34,278 nucleotides of DNA from a virus, in the IMG/VR virus record IMGVR_UViG_3300027754_000259, positions 1 to 34,278 of that record. One strand, written 5' to 3'. A program made the position numbers and the translations under genes. The stretch's first letter is position 1. Each line of letters starts with the position of its first letter. Of this stretch, positions 1 to 8,546 are shown in pieces. The notes below the pieces were generated by a model. That model saw nothing but the letters and a program-made list of their open reading frames with translations. It searched no databases and was not told the DNA's origin.

Positions 1-173
1 TACAAGCTACATTACAAGATGGCGACATAGTAGATATTAGTAGATTCATGCCAGATATGAAAGCTAGTACATTCTTTGAAGCTGAAATGTTAATGGCTAA
101 CCTTTATTTTAGTGACCCTGACATCTACGGAGTGATTAAAATAGAACCTTTAAACGATTTTTACCAACCTACA
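1..173. repeat. Left copy of the contig-end overlap
   Basis: Positions 1-173 match 34106-34278 without gaps, with 9 mismatches (14, 20, 23, 27, 122, 125, 134, 165, 173). Both copies lie in the same reading frame of the same tail gene. Seven of the nine differences are synonymous; the other two are Ile/Val at 27 and Gln/Lys at 165. This fits one locus sampled from two population variants and left at both ends of a circular or circularly permuted assembly. A true terminal repeat would be expected to be identical. Confidence 0.93.
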
Positions 174-1058
174 ACCGAATTTTGGGACATTACAGATATA
201 GTTGACCATTCAAAAGATATTAATATAATGCCATCTAGTAAAATTGAGGGTAAAATATACAAGTTTCAATGGATGAAAGACCAAGACTATGACAATAAAA
301 AGTATTTTGCTTACTTCGGTATAGATTATGGTAATCATTGGTACACAGTTCCGTCTACGTTTCAAGTAGGCGAGCGAGTTTATCAATTACCATACGCTCA
401 AACAGTACCAACAGATGCTATATTTCCATTCGTAGCTCCTAGAATTATAGATGTTGACATACAAACGGGAATAGTAAAGCCATTTAAAGGTAAACCTAGA
501 ACATACTTATGGAATGGTTTAAAAAGTGGCTCATGGAGGTTAACAGATACCAATACAACTATGTATTCAGACTTAACAACTTACCCTAGTGTGCATCATT
601 TTGATAATTGGGAAAGTCCAAACTTTGATTTGAATTGGGGTATGCCTATACTATTTGATTACGCAGCCACTTCGGTAACAAGTGACAATCTATTCACTAG
701 ATACCATGAAAGGTTTGTTAAGGAAATGACGGGGCGAGATAGTAAGATAGTAGAACTTTACGCAAAGATAAGCGTTAACGATATTAATAGCTTAGACTTT
801 AGTAAATCTGTAATGTGGAACGGAGTACTTTATAGACTTAATCAAATAACGGATTTTGATAGTAATATATCTGAATCTACAAAAATAGAATTAATAAAAA
901 TAATACAAGCCAACAACCCCGTAACGGGTACTATAACATGGACGGAAATATCTACTATAGATGCTGAGTTTTCACCATCAGATACGGGTACAGATGTTGG
1001 TGTTGGTTTTGGAGGGATTGAAGACGCATTAATTTACAGTGATATATTTTTTGGATAA
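3..1058 (+). CDS. Tail hub/baseplate-like structural protein, C-terminal part (continues the gene at 32794)
   Basis: The frame is open from the left edge, so the apparent ATG at 48 is internal. The upstream codons reproduce the end of the gene beginning at 32794. Joined through the 173-base overlap, the gene encodes about 789 residues. This part is beta-rich, with many Trp, Tyr and Phe and no catalytic motif I recognise. It sits between another tail protein and a minor structural gene, two genes before the tape measure, the usual place for distal-tail or hub proteins. The stop overlaps the next start (TAATG at 1056-1060), suggesting translational coupling. Function is inferred from position and from the general look of the family in Bacteroidota phages. 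Confidence 0.75.
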   Translation, partial: QATLQDGDIVDISRFMPDMKASTFFEAEMLMANLYFSDPDIYGVIKIEPLNDFYQPTTEFWDITDIVDHSKDINIMPSSKIEGKIYKFQWMKDQDYDNKKYFAYFGIDYGNHWYTVPSTFQVGERVYQLPYAQTVPTDAIFPFVAPRIIDVDIQTGIVKPFKGKPRTYLWNGLKSGSWRLTDTNTTMYSDLTTYPSVHHFDNWESPNFDLNWGMPILFDYAATSVTSDNLFTRYHERFVKEMTGRDSKIVELYAKISVNDINSLDFSKSVMWNGVLYRLNQITDFDSNISESTKIELIKIIQANNPVTGTITWTEISTIDAEFSPSDTGTDVGVGFGGIEDALIYSDIFFG

Positions 1059-1552
1059 TGGACATAAAAAGAAGACAAGTAATTAAAAGAAGTACAGGAG
1101 TTGCGACAGTTCCTGTAAGTGCTGACCACAGAAACGGTGACTGGATTGTTACAGACATCTACGAAGGTGAGTTGATGCAAGACATTACCACGGGTTTATT
1201 ATACACACGTTTAGGAAATGATATACTAGACGCTAACGGAAAGCCTTTAGTGAAAAATTACCGTGCTTTAATATCACAAGTAAGCACAAGCGCGCCAAGT
1301 GTAATAGAGTTTGAAAACACTATAGGAGCAATTGTATGGACTAGAATTTCAGCGGGTAAATATATGGGTACACTAGTAGGAGCTTTTACAATAAACAAAG
1401 TAGAATGTTATTGCGGTACTCCAATGGTTACTGATAGGGTTTACAACTTCTATAGAAAGTCAGCTAATGCTATTGAATTATACACTTATGAGGGAGGTGT
1501 GTTAACGGATGCAATTATAGATAATTTATCAATTAAAATAACTATTAACTAA
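1058..1552 (+). CDS. Minor structural (tail-associated) protein, 164 aa
   Basis: The product is a small beta-rich protein with no signal peptide or membrane segment. The N-terminal half (about residues 15-50) has the look of phage fibre or baseplate attachment segments, with a GDWIVTDIYEGEL stretch. The C-terminal half (residues about 75-164) carries a Trp-Thr-Arg followed by a Gly-rich beta segment. It is coupled by TAATG to the hub-like gene before it and by TAATG to the tape measure gene after it, so it is probably made with the tail tip. No specific family is recognised; a fibre-tip or assembly role is a guess from context. Confidence 0.6.
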   Translation: MDIKRRQVIKRSTGVATVPVSADHRNGDWIVTDIYEGELMQDITTGLLYTRLGNDILDANGKPLVKNYRALISQVSTSAPSVIEFENTIGAIVWTRISAGKYMGTLVGAFTINKVECYCGTPMVTDRVYNFYRKSANAIELYTYEGGVLTDAIIDNLSIKITIN

Positions 1553-3687
1553 TGGCTGAAGAAATAGTATTTAAGACCACGGTCGACACAGGTAATAGTG
1601 TTTCTGCAATCAACAACGTAGACAAAGCGTTAAAAGAAGTTAACTCAACGGTAAAGGTTGCTACTACTGATTCAGCAAAAGCATTTGAGGAACTGAATAG
1701 AAAAGTTGAGAGTGGTGAGTTATCTATAAAACAACTTGCTAGAGCTGTAAAGGAATACGCTAGTATTGCAATAATGGCTGGAGAGGACAGTCCTATAGGT
1801 CAAGAAGCTATAAAAAAGGCAGGTCAATTAAAGGATAGGTTATCAGATTTAGGAACGCAAATAAACGCAAACGCAAATGACGGGCGTAATATGCAAACAG
1901 CTATACAAGTTGGTTCAGGGGTTGCTGCTGGTTATGCAGTTGCTCAAGGTGCTATGGCTTTGTTTGGGAATGAGAATAAAGACCTACAAAAAACTTTAGT
2001 AAAACTGCAAGCTATTCAAGCTGTTTTAGCTGGACTTGAACAAATACGCGCTACCCTTGAAAAGGAAAGTTTAGTAAGGTTAAAAGCTACTCAAATATGG
2101 AATAAGATAAAGATTGCTAGTGAGTACGCTTACACAACTGCAATCGGTACAAGTACGGGAGCTTTACGTATAGCTCGTATAGCAATGTTAGCTTTGCCAA
2201 TAGTCGCTATTATTGCTGGTATAGTCGCTATTGCTGGAGCTATGGGAGCGTTTAGTAGTTCAACAGCTGATGCTGCAGAAAAACAAGCTGCATTAAATCA
2301 ACATGAAAAAAGAGGTTTAGAAATTGCCCTTCAAGTTATATCTCAGTCTGAAAAAATAAGAGCAAATAAACAAGGGGGTGTTAATATGATTCAAAAAGAA
2401 ATTGACATTCTAAAAGCTAAAGGAGCTACAGACCAAGAGGTGTTTCTTAAAGAGCAAGAGTTAGCAAATGCAAGAATACAGAATTTAAAAATAAAAGGTT
2501 TATCACTAGATCAAAATAATAAATACGAAAGAACAGAAGCATGGAAAACAGTATTTGAAATAAAACAAGCTCAACATGAAAAACTAGTATTAGAAACTGC
2601 TAATGATAAAGCAATTGCAGAAGCAAAAAAAACAAGTTCCGATGAAGCTAAAAAGAAACGTGATGAAAGAAATAAAGAGCATATTCAACAAGAACGTGAA
2701 AGATTGTTAAATCTTAAAAAGTTAGATAATGATTTTTTAATGGAGATTGAACAAGCAGAAACTGAATACTTTGACTCTTTATTAACTCAAAGACAAAAAG
2801 ACATACAAGATGTTAACGATTATTATTTTAATTTAATTTCACAAGCAGAACAGAATGGACAAGACACTACAGTACTGAAGCAAGCACAATCGCAAAAATT
2901 ATATCTAATAAACAAAGAATTTACAGATAAAGAAACTGAAGACCGAAAAAATGCTTTAGATATACAAGCACAAGCTGAAGAAGATTTTTATACAACTTAT
3001 CAAGAGGCAATTAATACTTCACAAGATAACGAAATAACTGCTATAAATGATAAGTATTTTTTACTTATAAAAACAGCTGAACAATACGGACTTGATACTG
3101 TAGAACTTGAAAAGAAAAGACAAGATGAATTAGATAAGGTAGAAGAAACTGCAATTAATAAAAAGATAGATAATATTAAAAAAATTGCAGACGCTACAAT
3201 GACATCTTTAAATGCTTTAAATGATTTACAAAATCAATTAGATGCTAATAAATTAAAGAATCAAAACTTAACAGAAGCGCAAATATTAGAGATTAAAAAG
3301 AAAGCATTTAATAGAGATAAAGCTTTAAAGATTGCTAGTGTTTCTATAAACACAGCAGAAGCTATAAGTAAATCCGTTGCTGCAAGTCCATTAACATTTG
3401 GAGCGCCTTTCTCTGTATTCTCAGCGGTCACGGGAATAGCACAAATAGCAGCAATTGCAAGCACTAAGTTTGATGGAGGTAGCGGTAATATTGCACCACC
3501 ACCAGCTCCAAGTAATGACGCTCAAGGCGGTGGTGGTGGTTTTGGTTCTGGTTCTACTAGTCAAGTTAGTAGTGTTGGACTTACAGATAATGCAACTGGA
3601 ATAAAAGTAACCGTTGTAGATTCTGAAATAAAAGCCGTTATGGATGCCTCGGCTGCAGCTAGTGCGTTGTCTACTTTTGGAGGTTAG
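1552..3687 (+). CDS. Tail tape measure protein
   Basis: At 711 aa this is one of the two longest proteins here. It has the tape-measure layout: a helical N-terminus, a Gly/Ala-rich hydrophobic segment (about 119-139), a strong hydrophobic stretch around 207-232 that can enter the host membrane, a long charged coiled coil (about 270-560), and a second Ala-rich hydrophobic region (about 595-645). A Gly-rich linker and small C-terminal domain follow. The protein sets tail length and is ejected with the DNA in siphoviruses. It starts at a TAATG overlap with the previous gene and ends just before a palindromic motif and new promoter, so it closes the tail operon. Its short length predicts a short tail. 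Confidence 0.87.
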   Translation: MAEEIVFKTTVDTGNSVSAINNVDKALKEVNSTVKVATTDSAKAFEELNRKVESGELSIKQLARAVKEYASIAIMAGEDSPIGQEAIKKAGQLKDRLSDLGTQINANANDGRNMQTAIQVGSGVAAGYAVAQGAMALFGNENKDLQKTLVKLQAIQAVLAGLEQIRATLEKESLVRLKATQIWNKIKIASEYAYTTAIGTSTGALRIARIAMLALPIVAIIAGIVAIAGAMGAFSSSTADAAEKQAALNQHEKRGLEIALQVISQSEKIRANKQGGVNMIQKEIDILKAKGATDQEVFLKEQELANARIQNLKIKGLSLDQNNKYERTEAWKTVFEIKQAQHEKLVLETANDKAIAEAKKTSSDEAKKKRDERNKEHIQQERERLLNLKKLDNDFLMEIEQAETEYFDSLLTQRQKDIQDVNDYYFNLISQAEQNGQDTTVLKQAQSQKLYLINKEFTDKETEDRKNALDIQAQAEEDFYTTYQEAINTSQDNEITAINDKYFLLIKTAEQYGLDTVELEKKRQDELDKVEETAINKKIDNIKKIADATMTSLNALNDLQNQLDANKLKNQNLTEAQILEIKKKAFNRDKALKIASVSINTAEAISKSVAASPLTFGAPFSVFSAVTGIAQIAAIASTKFDGGSGNIAPPPAPSNDAQGGGGGFGSGSTSQVSSVGLTDNATGIKVTVVDSEIKAVMDASAAASALSTFGG

Positions 3688-3696
3688 TGTAAACAC

Positions 3697-3717
3697 TATT
3701 TAGAATTAATCTAAATA
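3697..3717. promoter_or_regulatory. 21-bp palindromic motif, copy 1
   Basis: TATTTAGA-ATTAA-TCTAAATA is a perfect 8-bp inverted repeat with a 5-nt centre, 9 bases after the tape measure stop and 27 bases before the -7 element at 3745. Copies with 19 of 21 identical bases occur at 6388-6408 and 14501-14521, all in short spacers next to promoters. It could bind a dimeric regulator or form a small RNA hairpin. There is no T-run after this copy, so a simple terminator is unlikely here. Confidence 0.5.
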
Positions 3718-3744
3718 AAATGTAAATAATTCAATTTTAATTAA

Positions 3745-3752
3745 TAACTTTA
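3745..3752 (+). promoter_or_regulatory. Late-type promoter -7 element (TAACTTTA), leaderless start
   Basis: TAACTTTA fits the Bacteroidota -7 consensus TAnnTTTG except for the last base. It is followed by exactly four bases and the ATG at 3757. No TTG is present 17-23 bases upstream, where a -33 element should be. The same arrangement occurs at 6421, 10324 and 24485. It would drive the protease-capsid-tube unit and give an mRNA beginning at or next to its start codon. Confidence 0.5.
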
Positions 3753-3756
3753 TATC

Positions 3757-4833
3757 ATGTTACCAATATACAAGCTTACAATTAACGATAATGACGAGAC
3801 GGGCGTAGACTATAACGCGTTTGTCGACACGCCTGCCCACTTAAAAGCCTTTATTGCTTTTGATAAATCAATGCCTTATAAGTTTAAAGAAGAGCAAAGA
3901 ATTGTAACGGGCGTTATGATGAGTGCAAATACTTTGATTTACAGAAACAGTCCAGATATTGGAGAACATCAAGTTTTCTTTGACGTTGCTACTATTAAAC
4001 AAATTGTTTTAAAGTTCTTTAAGAACAGTTTTGGAAACAATGTAAATAAGATGCACAATGAAAACGATAAAGTAAACGGTGCTATAATGCTAGAAAGTTT
4101 CTTTATTGATTCAAAGCGTGGTATTAACGCACCTATTGAATTTAGTAAACAAAATCTACAAGACGGTACTTGGATAGCGTCTTACAAAGTAGAGAATGAC
4201 CAACTATGGAACGAAGTAAAAAGTGGAAAGTTTCAAGGTTTTAGTGTCGAAGGAATTTTTGATAGAATACAAGTAAATATAAAAACAAATAATAAACAAA
4301 AGATGAACAAAAAAGAAGTAAGTGGAAAGTCACTTTTCAATTTGATCTTTGGAAAAAGCAAGTTTGAAGATGTGCCAGTTACAGAAGAAACAGTTTCATC
4401 ATTTGCGGAGGTTACATCAATAGACGGCACGGTGCTGACTTATGAGGGTGAGCTAGCAATTGATGCGCCTATCTTCGTAATTGATGAGAATGGCGACAAG
4501 TTGCCAGCTCCAGCGTTAGACTATCAATGTGATATCGACGGTAAAACAGTTATAATTTCTGTTAACGAAAGCGGTTTAGTTTCTGCTGTCGAAGATGTTA
4601 TAGTTGAAGAAGCTGAGATGAGTTCAGACCTTAAAGAAGAAATCTTATCAGAAGTTGCTGAAGTAATGAAAAGCACTTTAGAGGCTACATTCGCTAAGAT
4701 TGAAGAATTGACATCTGAAATCAAAAAGATTAAAGAAGTAAAAGAAAGTAAGTTTCAAAGTGAAGCTAAAACGGGAGTTAAAGAAGTTGCTAAAATGACA
4801 GCAAACGAAATCCTAAAAAATATTAAAAACTAA
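3757..4833 (+). CDS. XkdF-like prohead protease fused to scaffold region
   Basis: Residues 1 to about 175 resemble the XkdF-type putative prohead serine proteases. Features are an N-terminal beta strand, a GVMMSANTLIYR segment, an NxxH-like helix region, and GFSVEGIF near residue 167. Residues about 180-358 are acidic and end in a long charged coiled coil, typical of a capsid scaffold (delta) domain. The protein would shape the procapsid, then cleave scaffold and possibly the capsid precursor. It directly precedes the major capsid gene, the normal order for this pair. The ATG at 3757 is supported by the -7 element four bases upstream. Protease identity rests on pattern recognition, without a confirmed catalytic triad. 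Confidence 0.7.
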   Translation: MLPIYKLTINDNDETGVDYNAFVDTPAHLKAFIAFDKSMPYKFKEEQRIVTGVMMSANTLIYRNSPDIGEHQVFFDVATIKQIVLKFFKNSFGNNVNKMHNENDKVNGAIMLESFFIDSKRGINAPIEFSKQNLQDGTWIASYKVENDQLWNEVKSGKFQGFSVEGIFDRIQVNIKTNNKQKMNKKEVSGKSLFNLIFGKSKFEDVPVTEETVSSFAEVTSIDGTVLTYEGELAIDAPIFVIDENGDKLPAPALDYQCDIDGKTVIISVNESGLVSAVEDVIVEEAEMSSDLKEEILSEVAEVMKSTLEATFAKIEELTSEIKKIKEVKESKFQSEAKTGVKEVAKMTANEILKNIKN

Positions 4834-4851
4834 ATTTAAAAATAAATAAAG

Positions 4852-5838
4852 ATGAATAAAATTGGTAAATTGGGTAAAGCCCTTAAAGAAAAATTTGATT
4901 ACGATGTAGCTGGATTACCAGCATGGACTGACAACACAATGCCTGTAGTAATTACAGACTTGATTAACAACTCTGATTTTTTAAGCTCTTTGACTTTAGA
5001 GTCAGATGTTAAAGGAACGAAAGAGATTGCTTTGCTTAATGCAGATGTAACACTTCAAGCTAAAGTTGCTTGTACTCCTTCACCTGATGGTTCTGTTATC
5101 TTTACAAAAGCTGACCTTACAACTGTACCTTTATACATGGGTATCGAGTTTTGTAATGAAGACCTTAATGGTAAAATGACACAAATATTAAACAAGTTAG
5201 GTTTGAAAATGCAAGACGGACAATTGCCAGCTGACCTTGAAACTGTTTTAGGTGCTTACCTTGGTAAATTGTTACAACGTAAAGCTCAGTTAGTTGTTGT
5301 TTCTGGTGACACTTCTTCAATCGACCCTGAATTAGTTTTGATGAATGGTTTACGTCACATCTTAGTTAATGATGCAGATGTATTAACTTACAATGCGCCT
5401 GATGCTACAATGACATCTACAAACGCTTATGACCAATTTCTAGGAGTACATGATAAAATACCTACTGAACTTTTTGATAACGAAATGACTATCAAATTAT
5501 ACACAGGACGTACTGAAGCTAGAAAAGCAATTACTGCTTGGAACACTGCTAATCAATATGATCATGTAGTTGTTACTAATACTAAATCTAGTGTTTCTTT
5601 TATCCTTCCTGGTACTAACGTTGAAGTTGTTACTTTACCAGAATTAGATGGTAAATCTGAAATTTACGCTATTCCTTTAGATTTAACTTTCTTAGGTGTT
5701 GACTCTTTAGACGATATGAACTTTGAAGTTAAATATAACGCTTATGACGATAAATTAAAAGCTGAAGCTTCTTTCAGATTAGGTACTCAAATTGTTTGGG
5801 GTCAATACTTTGTTAGACTTCATTTGTTAAACTCTTAA
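4852..5838 (+). CDS. Major capsid protein
   Basis: This 328-aa protein follows the protease/scaffold gene after an 18-base A-rich spacer. It has the features of a Bacteroidota-phage major capsid protein: an N-terminal region with YDVAGLPAW, a mixed alpha/beta core, and a C-terminal segment with SFRLGTQIVWGQYFVRL. A HK97-like fold is likely from position and length but cannot be proved by eye. The unit is bounded by its own promoter (3745) and a strong terminator (6382-6419), as expected for a highly expressed virion protein. No obvious protease site is visible near the N-terminus. Confidence 0.8.
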   Translation: MNKIGKLGKALKEKFDYDVAGLPAWTDNTMPVVITDLINNSDFLSSLTLESDVKGTKEIALLNADVTLQAKVACTPSPDGSVIFTKADLTTVPLYMGIEFCNEDLNGKMTQILNKLGLKMQDGQLPADLETVLGAYLGKLLQRKAQLVVVSGDTSSIDPELVLMNGLRHILVNDADVLTYNAPDATMTSTNAYDQFLGVHDKIPTELFDNEMTIKLYTGRTEARKAITAWNTANQYDHVVVTNTKSSVSFILPGTNVEVVTLPELDGKSEIYAIPLDLTFLGVDSLDDMNFEVKYNAYDDKLKAEASFRLGTQIVWGQYFVRLHLLNS

Positions 5839-5850
5839 TATTACTGAATT

Positions 5851-6360
5851 ATGTGTGAAATCCTAGAAGGAAAGAACGCAGTATGTGATAGCGTAGGCGG
5901 TGTAAAAGCCATCTACGCTTGGAATACTGCAGACGCTACAATCACAAAGGCAAATGGTACTATTTCAGCTTTGGCTTTGTCTGCTGGAAAATATATCCAC
6001 AAGTTTTTTGTTGAAATGGAGACGTCTAAATTTACAGCTACGAAAATAGGTGATAGAAAGAACCAATCTGTAGCATACGAACAAACAGGAACTATGATGT
6101 TGAGTGGTAATACTGCAACTGATATCGTAAACCTTGAAGCTTTAGAAATCGCTAGAACTACTTTTGCTGTAGAATTGAACGATGGTACTTATGAAGTATT
6201 CTACGAAACTAATGGAGCGAGTGTTTCAGGGGTTAGAGATTCTGGACAAGCTTATGAAGATGCGAACGGTAACGTTTTAACTTTATCTGGTAAAGAAAAG
6301 AATAGACCTAATAAAATTGCTGCAGGATTAATTACAGCATTGTTAGACCCAGTTTCTTAA
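5851..6360 (+). CDS. Probable major tail (tube) protein, 169 aa
   Basis: A 169-aa protein rich in Thr, Ala and Gly with alternating beta strands. Residues about 70-165 contain a strand-rich block with GTMMLSGN and a later TLSGKEKNRP segment, which recalls the tail-tube proteins of Bacteroidota phages. It starts 12 bases after the capsid gene and is the last gene before a strong terminator, so it shares the capsid gene's high expression. That fits a protein needed in many copies. A capsid decoration protein is the main alternative. Confidence 0.5.
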   Translation: MCEILEGKNAVCDSVGGVKAIYAWNTADATITKANGTISALALSAGKYIHKFFVEMETSKFTATKIGDRKNQSVAYEQTGTMMLSGNTATDIVNLEALEIARTTFAVELNDGTYEVFYETNGASVSGVRDSGQAYEDANGNVLTLSGKEKNRPNKIAAGLITALLDPVS

Positions 6361-6381
6361 TTAGAAATAATAAATTAATTA

Positions 6382-6419
6382 AAACCTTATTGAGAATTAA
6401 TCTTAATAAGGTTTTTTTT
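6382..6419 (+). terminator. Rho-independent terminator after the capsid unit
   Basis: A perfect 10-bp stem (AAACCTTATT at 6382-6391 with AATAAGGTTT at 6405-6414) encloses a 13-nt loop and runs into eight Ts (6412-6419). It lies 21 bases after the stop at 6360. It should end the protease-capsid-tube transcript, and the next -7 element begins two bases later. Confidence 0.88.
6388..6408. promoter_or_regulatory. 21-bp palindromic motif, copy 2, inside the terminator hairpin
   Basis: TATTGAGAATTAATCTTAATA matches copy 1 (3697-3717) at 19 of 21 positions, with the identical AGAATTAATCT core. The two changes convert its ends into part of the terminator stem. It ends 12 bases before the -7 element at 6421. 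The overlap with the terminator could be chance or could link termination to a DNA-binding factor. Confidence 0.4.
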
Positions 6420-6420
6420 G

Positions 6421-6428
6421 TATCTTTG
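6421..6428 (+). promoter_or_regulatory. Late-type promoter -7 element (TATCTTTG), leaderless start
   Basis: TATCTTTG matches the Bacteroidota -7 consensus perfectly. It sits directly after the T-run of the terminator and four bases before the ATG at 6433, so transcription would begin at the start codon. No TTG is found at -33 spacing; that stretch is the terminator hairpin. Confidence 0.55.
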
Positions 6429-6432
6429 AACT

Positions 6433-6822
6433 ATGACAATTTTAATAACGAAATCTAGTTTAAACATTATAGCTTTGACATTGTCAGAACTTGAAGACCA
6501 AACATTAGATATTAATTGGCTTTTTAGATTTACTAAAGACGAAGGTAGACAAGAAATATTTTGCTATCTAAATGATTTAAACGAGTCAACAGCACGTTAT
6601 AATTTGTTTAATTTATTGGAGGGTGTAGATGCTACATTCACAAAGTTAGGTGATTATACGTACAGAGTTTATCAAATGCCTAACGGTGGCTCTTTAGATT
6701 ACTCCTTAGGTATTCAATGCGAGATAGGTAAAGTGAGAGTTATAGATAACATTATAGTAGTGCCAGCAAGCTTTGAGCCTACATTAACATCAAATATTTA
6801 TGGAGGAGAAACAAACAGCTAG
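6433..6822 (+). CDS. Structural protein of unknown role, 129 aa
   Basis: A 129-aa beta-rich protein with charged turns and conserved-looking aromatic residues (GDYTYRVYQMPNGG near residue 76). Similar small proteins occur beside head and tail genes in Bacteroidota phages, but I cannot name a function. It is first in the unit that includes portal and connector, and its 3' end overlaps the portal gene by 23 bases in another frame. The start is fixed by the -7 element four bases upstream. A head-decoration or fibre-attachment protein is possible. Confidence 0.6.
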   Translation: MTILITKSSLNIIALTLSELEDQTLDINWLFRFTKDEGRQEIFCYLNDLNESTARYNLFNLLEGVDATFTKLGDYTYRVYQMPNGGSLDYSLGIQCEIGKVRVIDNIIVVPASFEPTLTSNIYGGETNS

Positions 6823-8545
6823 AACGTTTAGTACATTTAGAGAGGTTGCAATCATTGACCCCGTTGAAATAGTAGCCAAAGAAGGGTGGGTAAAATGGGG
6901 TATCGACAATCTTTACCCTCAATTTTTATGGTCTTTATATGTTAATAGCCCAATTCATGGAGGAATAATCAACTCTAAAAATACTTTTATTTCTGGAGCT
7001 GGTTTAAAATATGAAGGTGTTGAAAATTGGGACGAGATTAATAAAAATGGACGATCTAAATACACACTAGACGAACTTGTTGAAATGTACTCACTAGACC
7101 AAGAAGTTATTAACGGTTATTATATTAAATGCGTTTATGATTCATTAAATCAAAAGTGGCAATTAGAACACTTAGATTTTGAGTTGATGCGACCTAACGA
7201 AAACGGAACTATATACTATTATTCTGAGAATTGGGCAACGTCTAGACAAAATGATAAAACTAAATTCAAAGAATATACTAGCTTTTTTAACCGTACAATC
7301 GAAACAAAAGAATGCGTTTTATTTGTAAAGGCTAAATCTAGACAATTTATACTAGAAACTAAAAAGCTGACTTCAGGATATTATCCTATTCCATTGTACA
7401 GCGGTGGTATTGATTCAATATTGACTGATATAGAGATTAATTTCTTTAGATTATCGGAAGTTGTAAACGGTTATAAGGGTGGGACATTGATATCTTTGAA
7501 CAATGGAATACCAGAAAGTGAAGAGCAAGCAGAAAAGATAGTTTATGACCTTAAATTAAACGCTACAGATAAGCGTAAACAAGGCGGTGTAAGCGTTACT
7601 TTCTCTGACGGTAAAGATAGAGAACCTAGCATTGTACAATTAAACGGAAATGACTTAGATAAGCGCTATGAAAGTACAGAGGTTGGACTTTCTAAAAAGA
7701 TATTTATTTCGCATTCTGTAATTAATCCTAAAATGTTTGGGTATATTCAAGACAATTCTATGTTTTCACAAGACTTAGAAAATGACTTTAAACTATTCAA
7801 TCGTACATACGTAAAGAAAAGACAAAAGAATATAGCAGACTCTTTGAACTATGTACTTTCAGAACTTAACGGAATGACGGGAGAAATTAGTTTTAATGAA
7901 TACGAACTATTTGATAAAGCTGAAGTAATACCTACTACTCCCGTAGCTTTAAAGTTGTCAGCAGAGGACAATGAAACGCAAATACTAGATTTATTTGTAA
8001 GTTGTGGACGTTCAAAAAGTGATGTTAAAATTATAAAATCTAATGAATTTACGAATCAAACGGATGAAGAAATTATTGAAGGTTTCTTTAAAGACAAATT
8101 TGCTGTTAACGATAATCAAAATAGAATCTTATCCATGCTTTCAAATGGTGAGAGTTATGATGCAATTGTAAAAGCTTTAGACATGAAACCTATTGAAGTT
8201 TCAAAAATAATTGTAGGATTGCAAAATAACGGTTATTTAGACGGTGGCAATGTTACCGACAAAGGACTTCAAGAAATTGTAAGCAAAGAACAGATAAGTG
8301 TTGTTTATTCTTATGAGAAAAGACCAAACGCGCCCGACTTAGTTAAGGGGGGTAGTTCTAGACCATTTTGCAAAACACTTATCGAAATGGATAAAGTTTA
8401 CACAAGGGAAGAAATAGACAATATCAGCTCAGCGGTTAACCGTGACGTATGGAGCTATAGAGGCGGTTGGTATCATAACCCAAACACAGATATAAATACT
8501 CCTTCATGTAGACATTTTTGGAAACAAAACGTAATCTTTAAATAA
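6800..8545 (+). CDS. Portal protein with C-terminal winged-helix-like and Mu gpF/SPP1 gp7-like extension
   Basis: Residues 1 to about 390 look like a phage portal, the dodecameric ring through which DNA is packaged. Features are an N-terminal WGIDNLYPQFLWSLYVNSP segment and a helical stem region with SVINPKMFGYIQDNSM followed by a long helix. At 581 aa it is longer than many portals. Residues about 434-480 form a winged-helix-like unit (ILSMLSNGESYDAI, then IIVGLQNNGYLD). Residues about 495-581 resemble the C-terminal part of Mu gpF/SPP1 gp7 minor head proteins, with RPFC (Cys524), an acidic YTREEI helix and CRHFW (Cys570-His572). This suggests portal and minor head functions on one chain. 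It overlaps the previous gene by 23 bases. Confidence 0.85.
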   Translation: MEEKQTARTFSTFREVAIIDPVEIVAKEGWVKWGIDNLYPQFLWSLYVNSPIHGGIINSKNTFISGAGLKYEGVENWDEINKNGRSKYTLDELVEMYSLDQEVINGYYIKCVYDSLNQKWQLEHLDFELMRPNENGTIYYYSENWATSRQNDKTKFKEYTSFFNRTIETKECVLFVKAKSRQFILETKKLTSGYYPIPLYSGGIDSILTDIEINFFRLSEVVNGYKGGTLISLNNGIPESEEQAEKIVYDLKLNATDKRKQGGVSVTFSDGKDREPSIVQLNGNDLDKRYESTEVGLSKKIFISHSVINPKMFGYIQDNSMFSQDLENDFKLFNRTYVKKRQKNIADSLNYVLSELNGMTGEISFNEYELFDKAEVIPTTPVALKLSAEDNETQILDLFVSCGRSKSDVKIIKSNEFTNQTDEEIIEGFFKDKFAVNDNQNRILSMLSNGESYDAIVKALDMKPIEVSKIIVGLQNNGYLDGGNVTDKGLQEIVSKEQISVVYSYEKRPNAPDLVKGGSSRPFCKTLIEMDKVYTREEIDNISSAVNRDVWSYRGGWYHNPNTDINTPSCRHFWKQNVIFK

Positions 8546-8546
8546 A

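Noticed and set aside
1-173. True direct terminal repeat
   Set aside because: The copies differ at nine positions, mostly silent codon changes, which fits two strain variants better than a physical repeat.
48-1058. A separate 336-aa gene starting at ATG 48
   Set aside because: The frame is open to the left edge and continues the gene that begins at 32794, so ATG 48 is internal.
3421-3696. Minus-strand ORF opposite the tape measure gene
   Set aside because: It lies entirely over a well-supported + strand gene and its product is low-complexity; the other minus-strand ORFs are rejected for the same reason.
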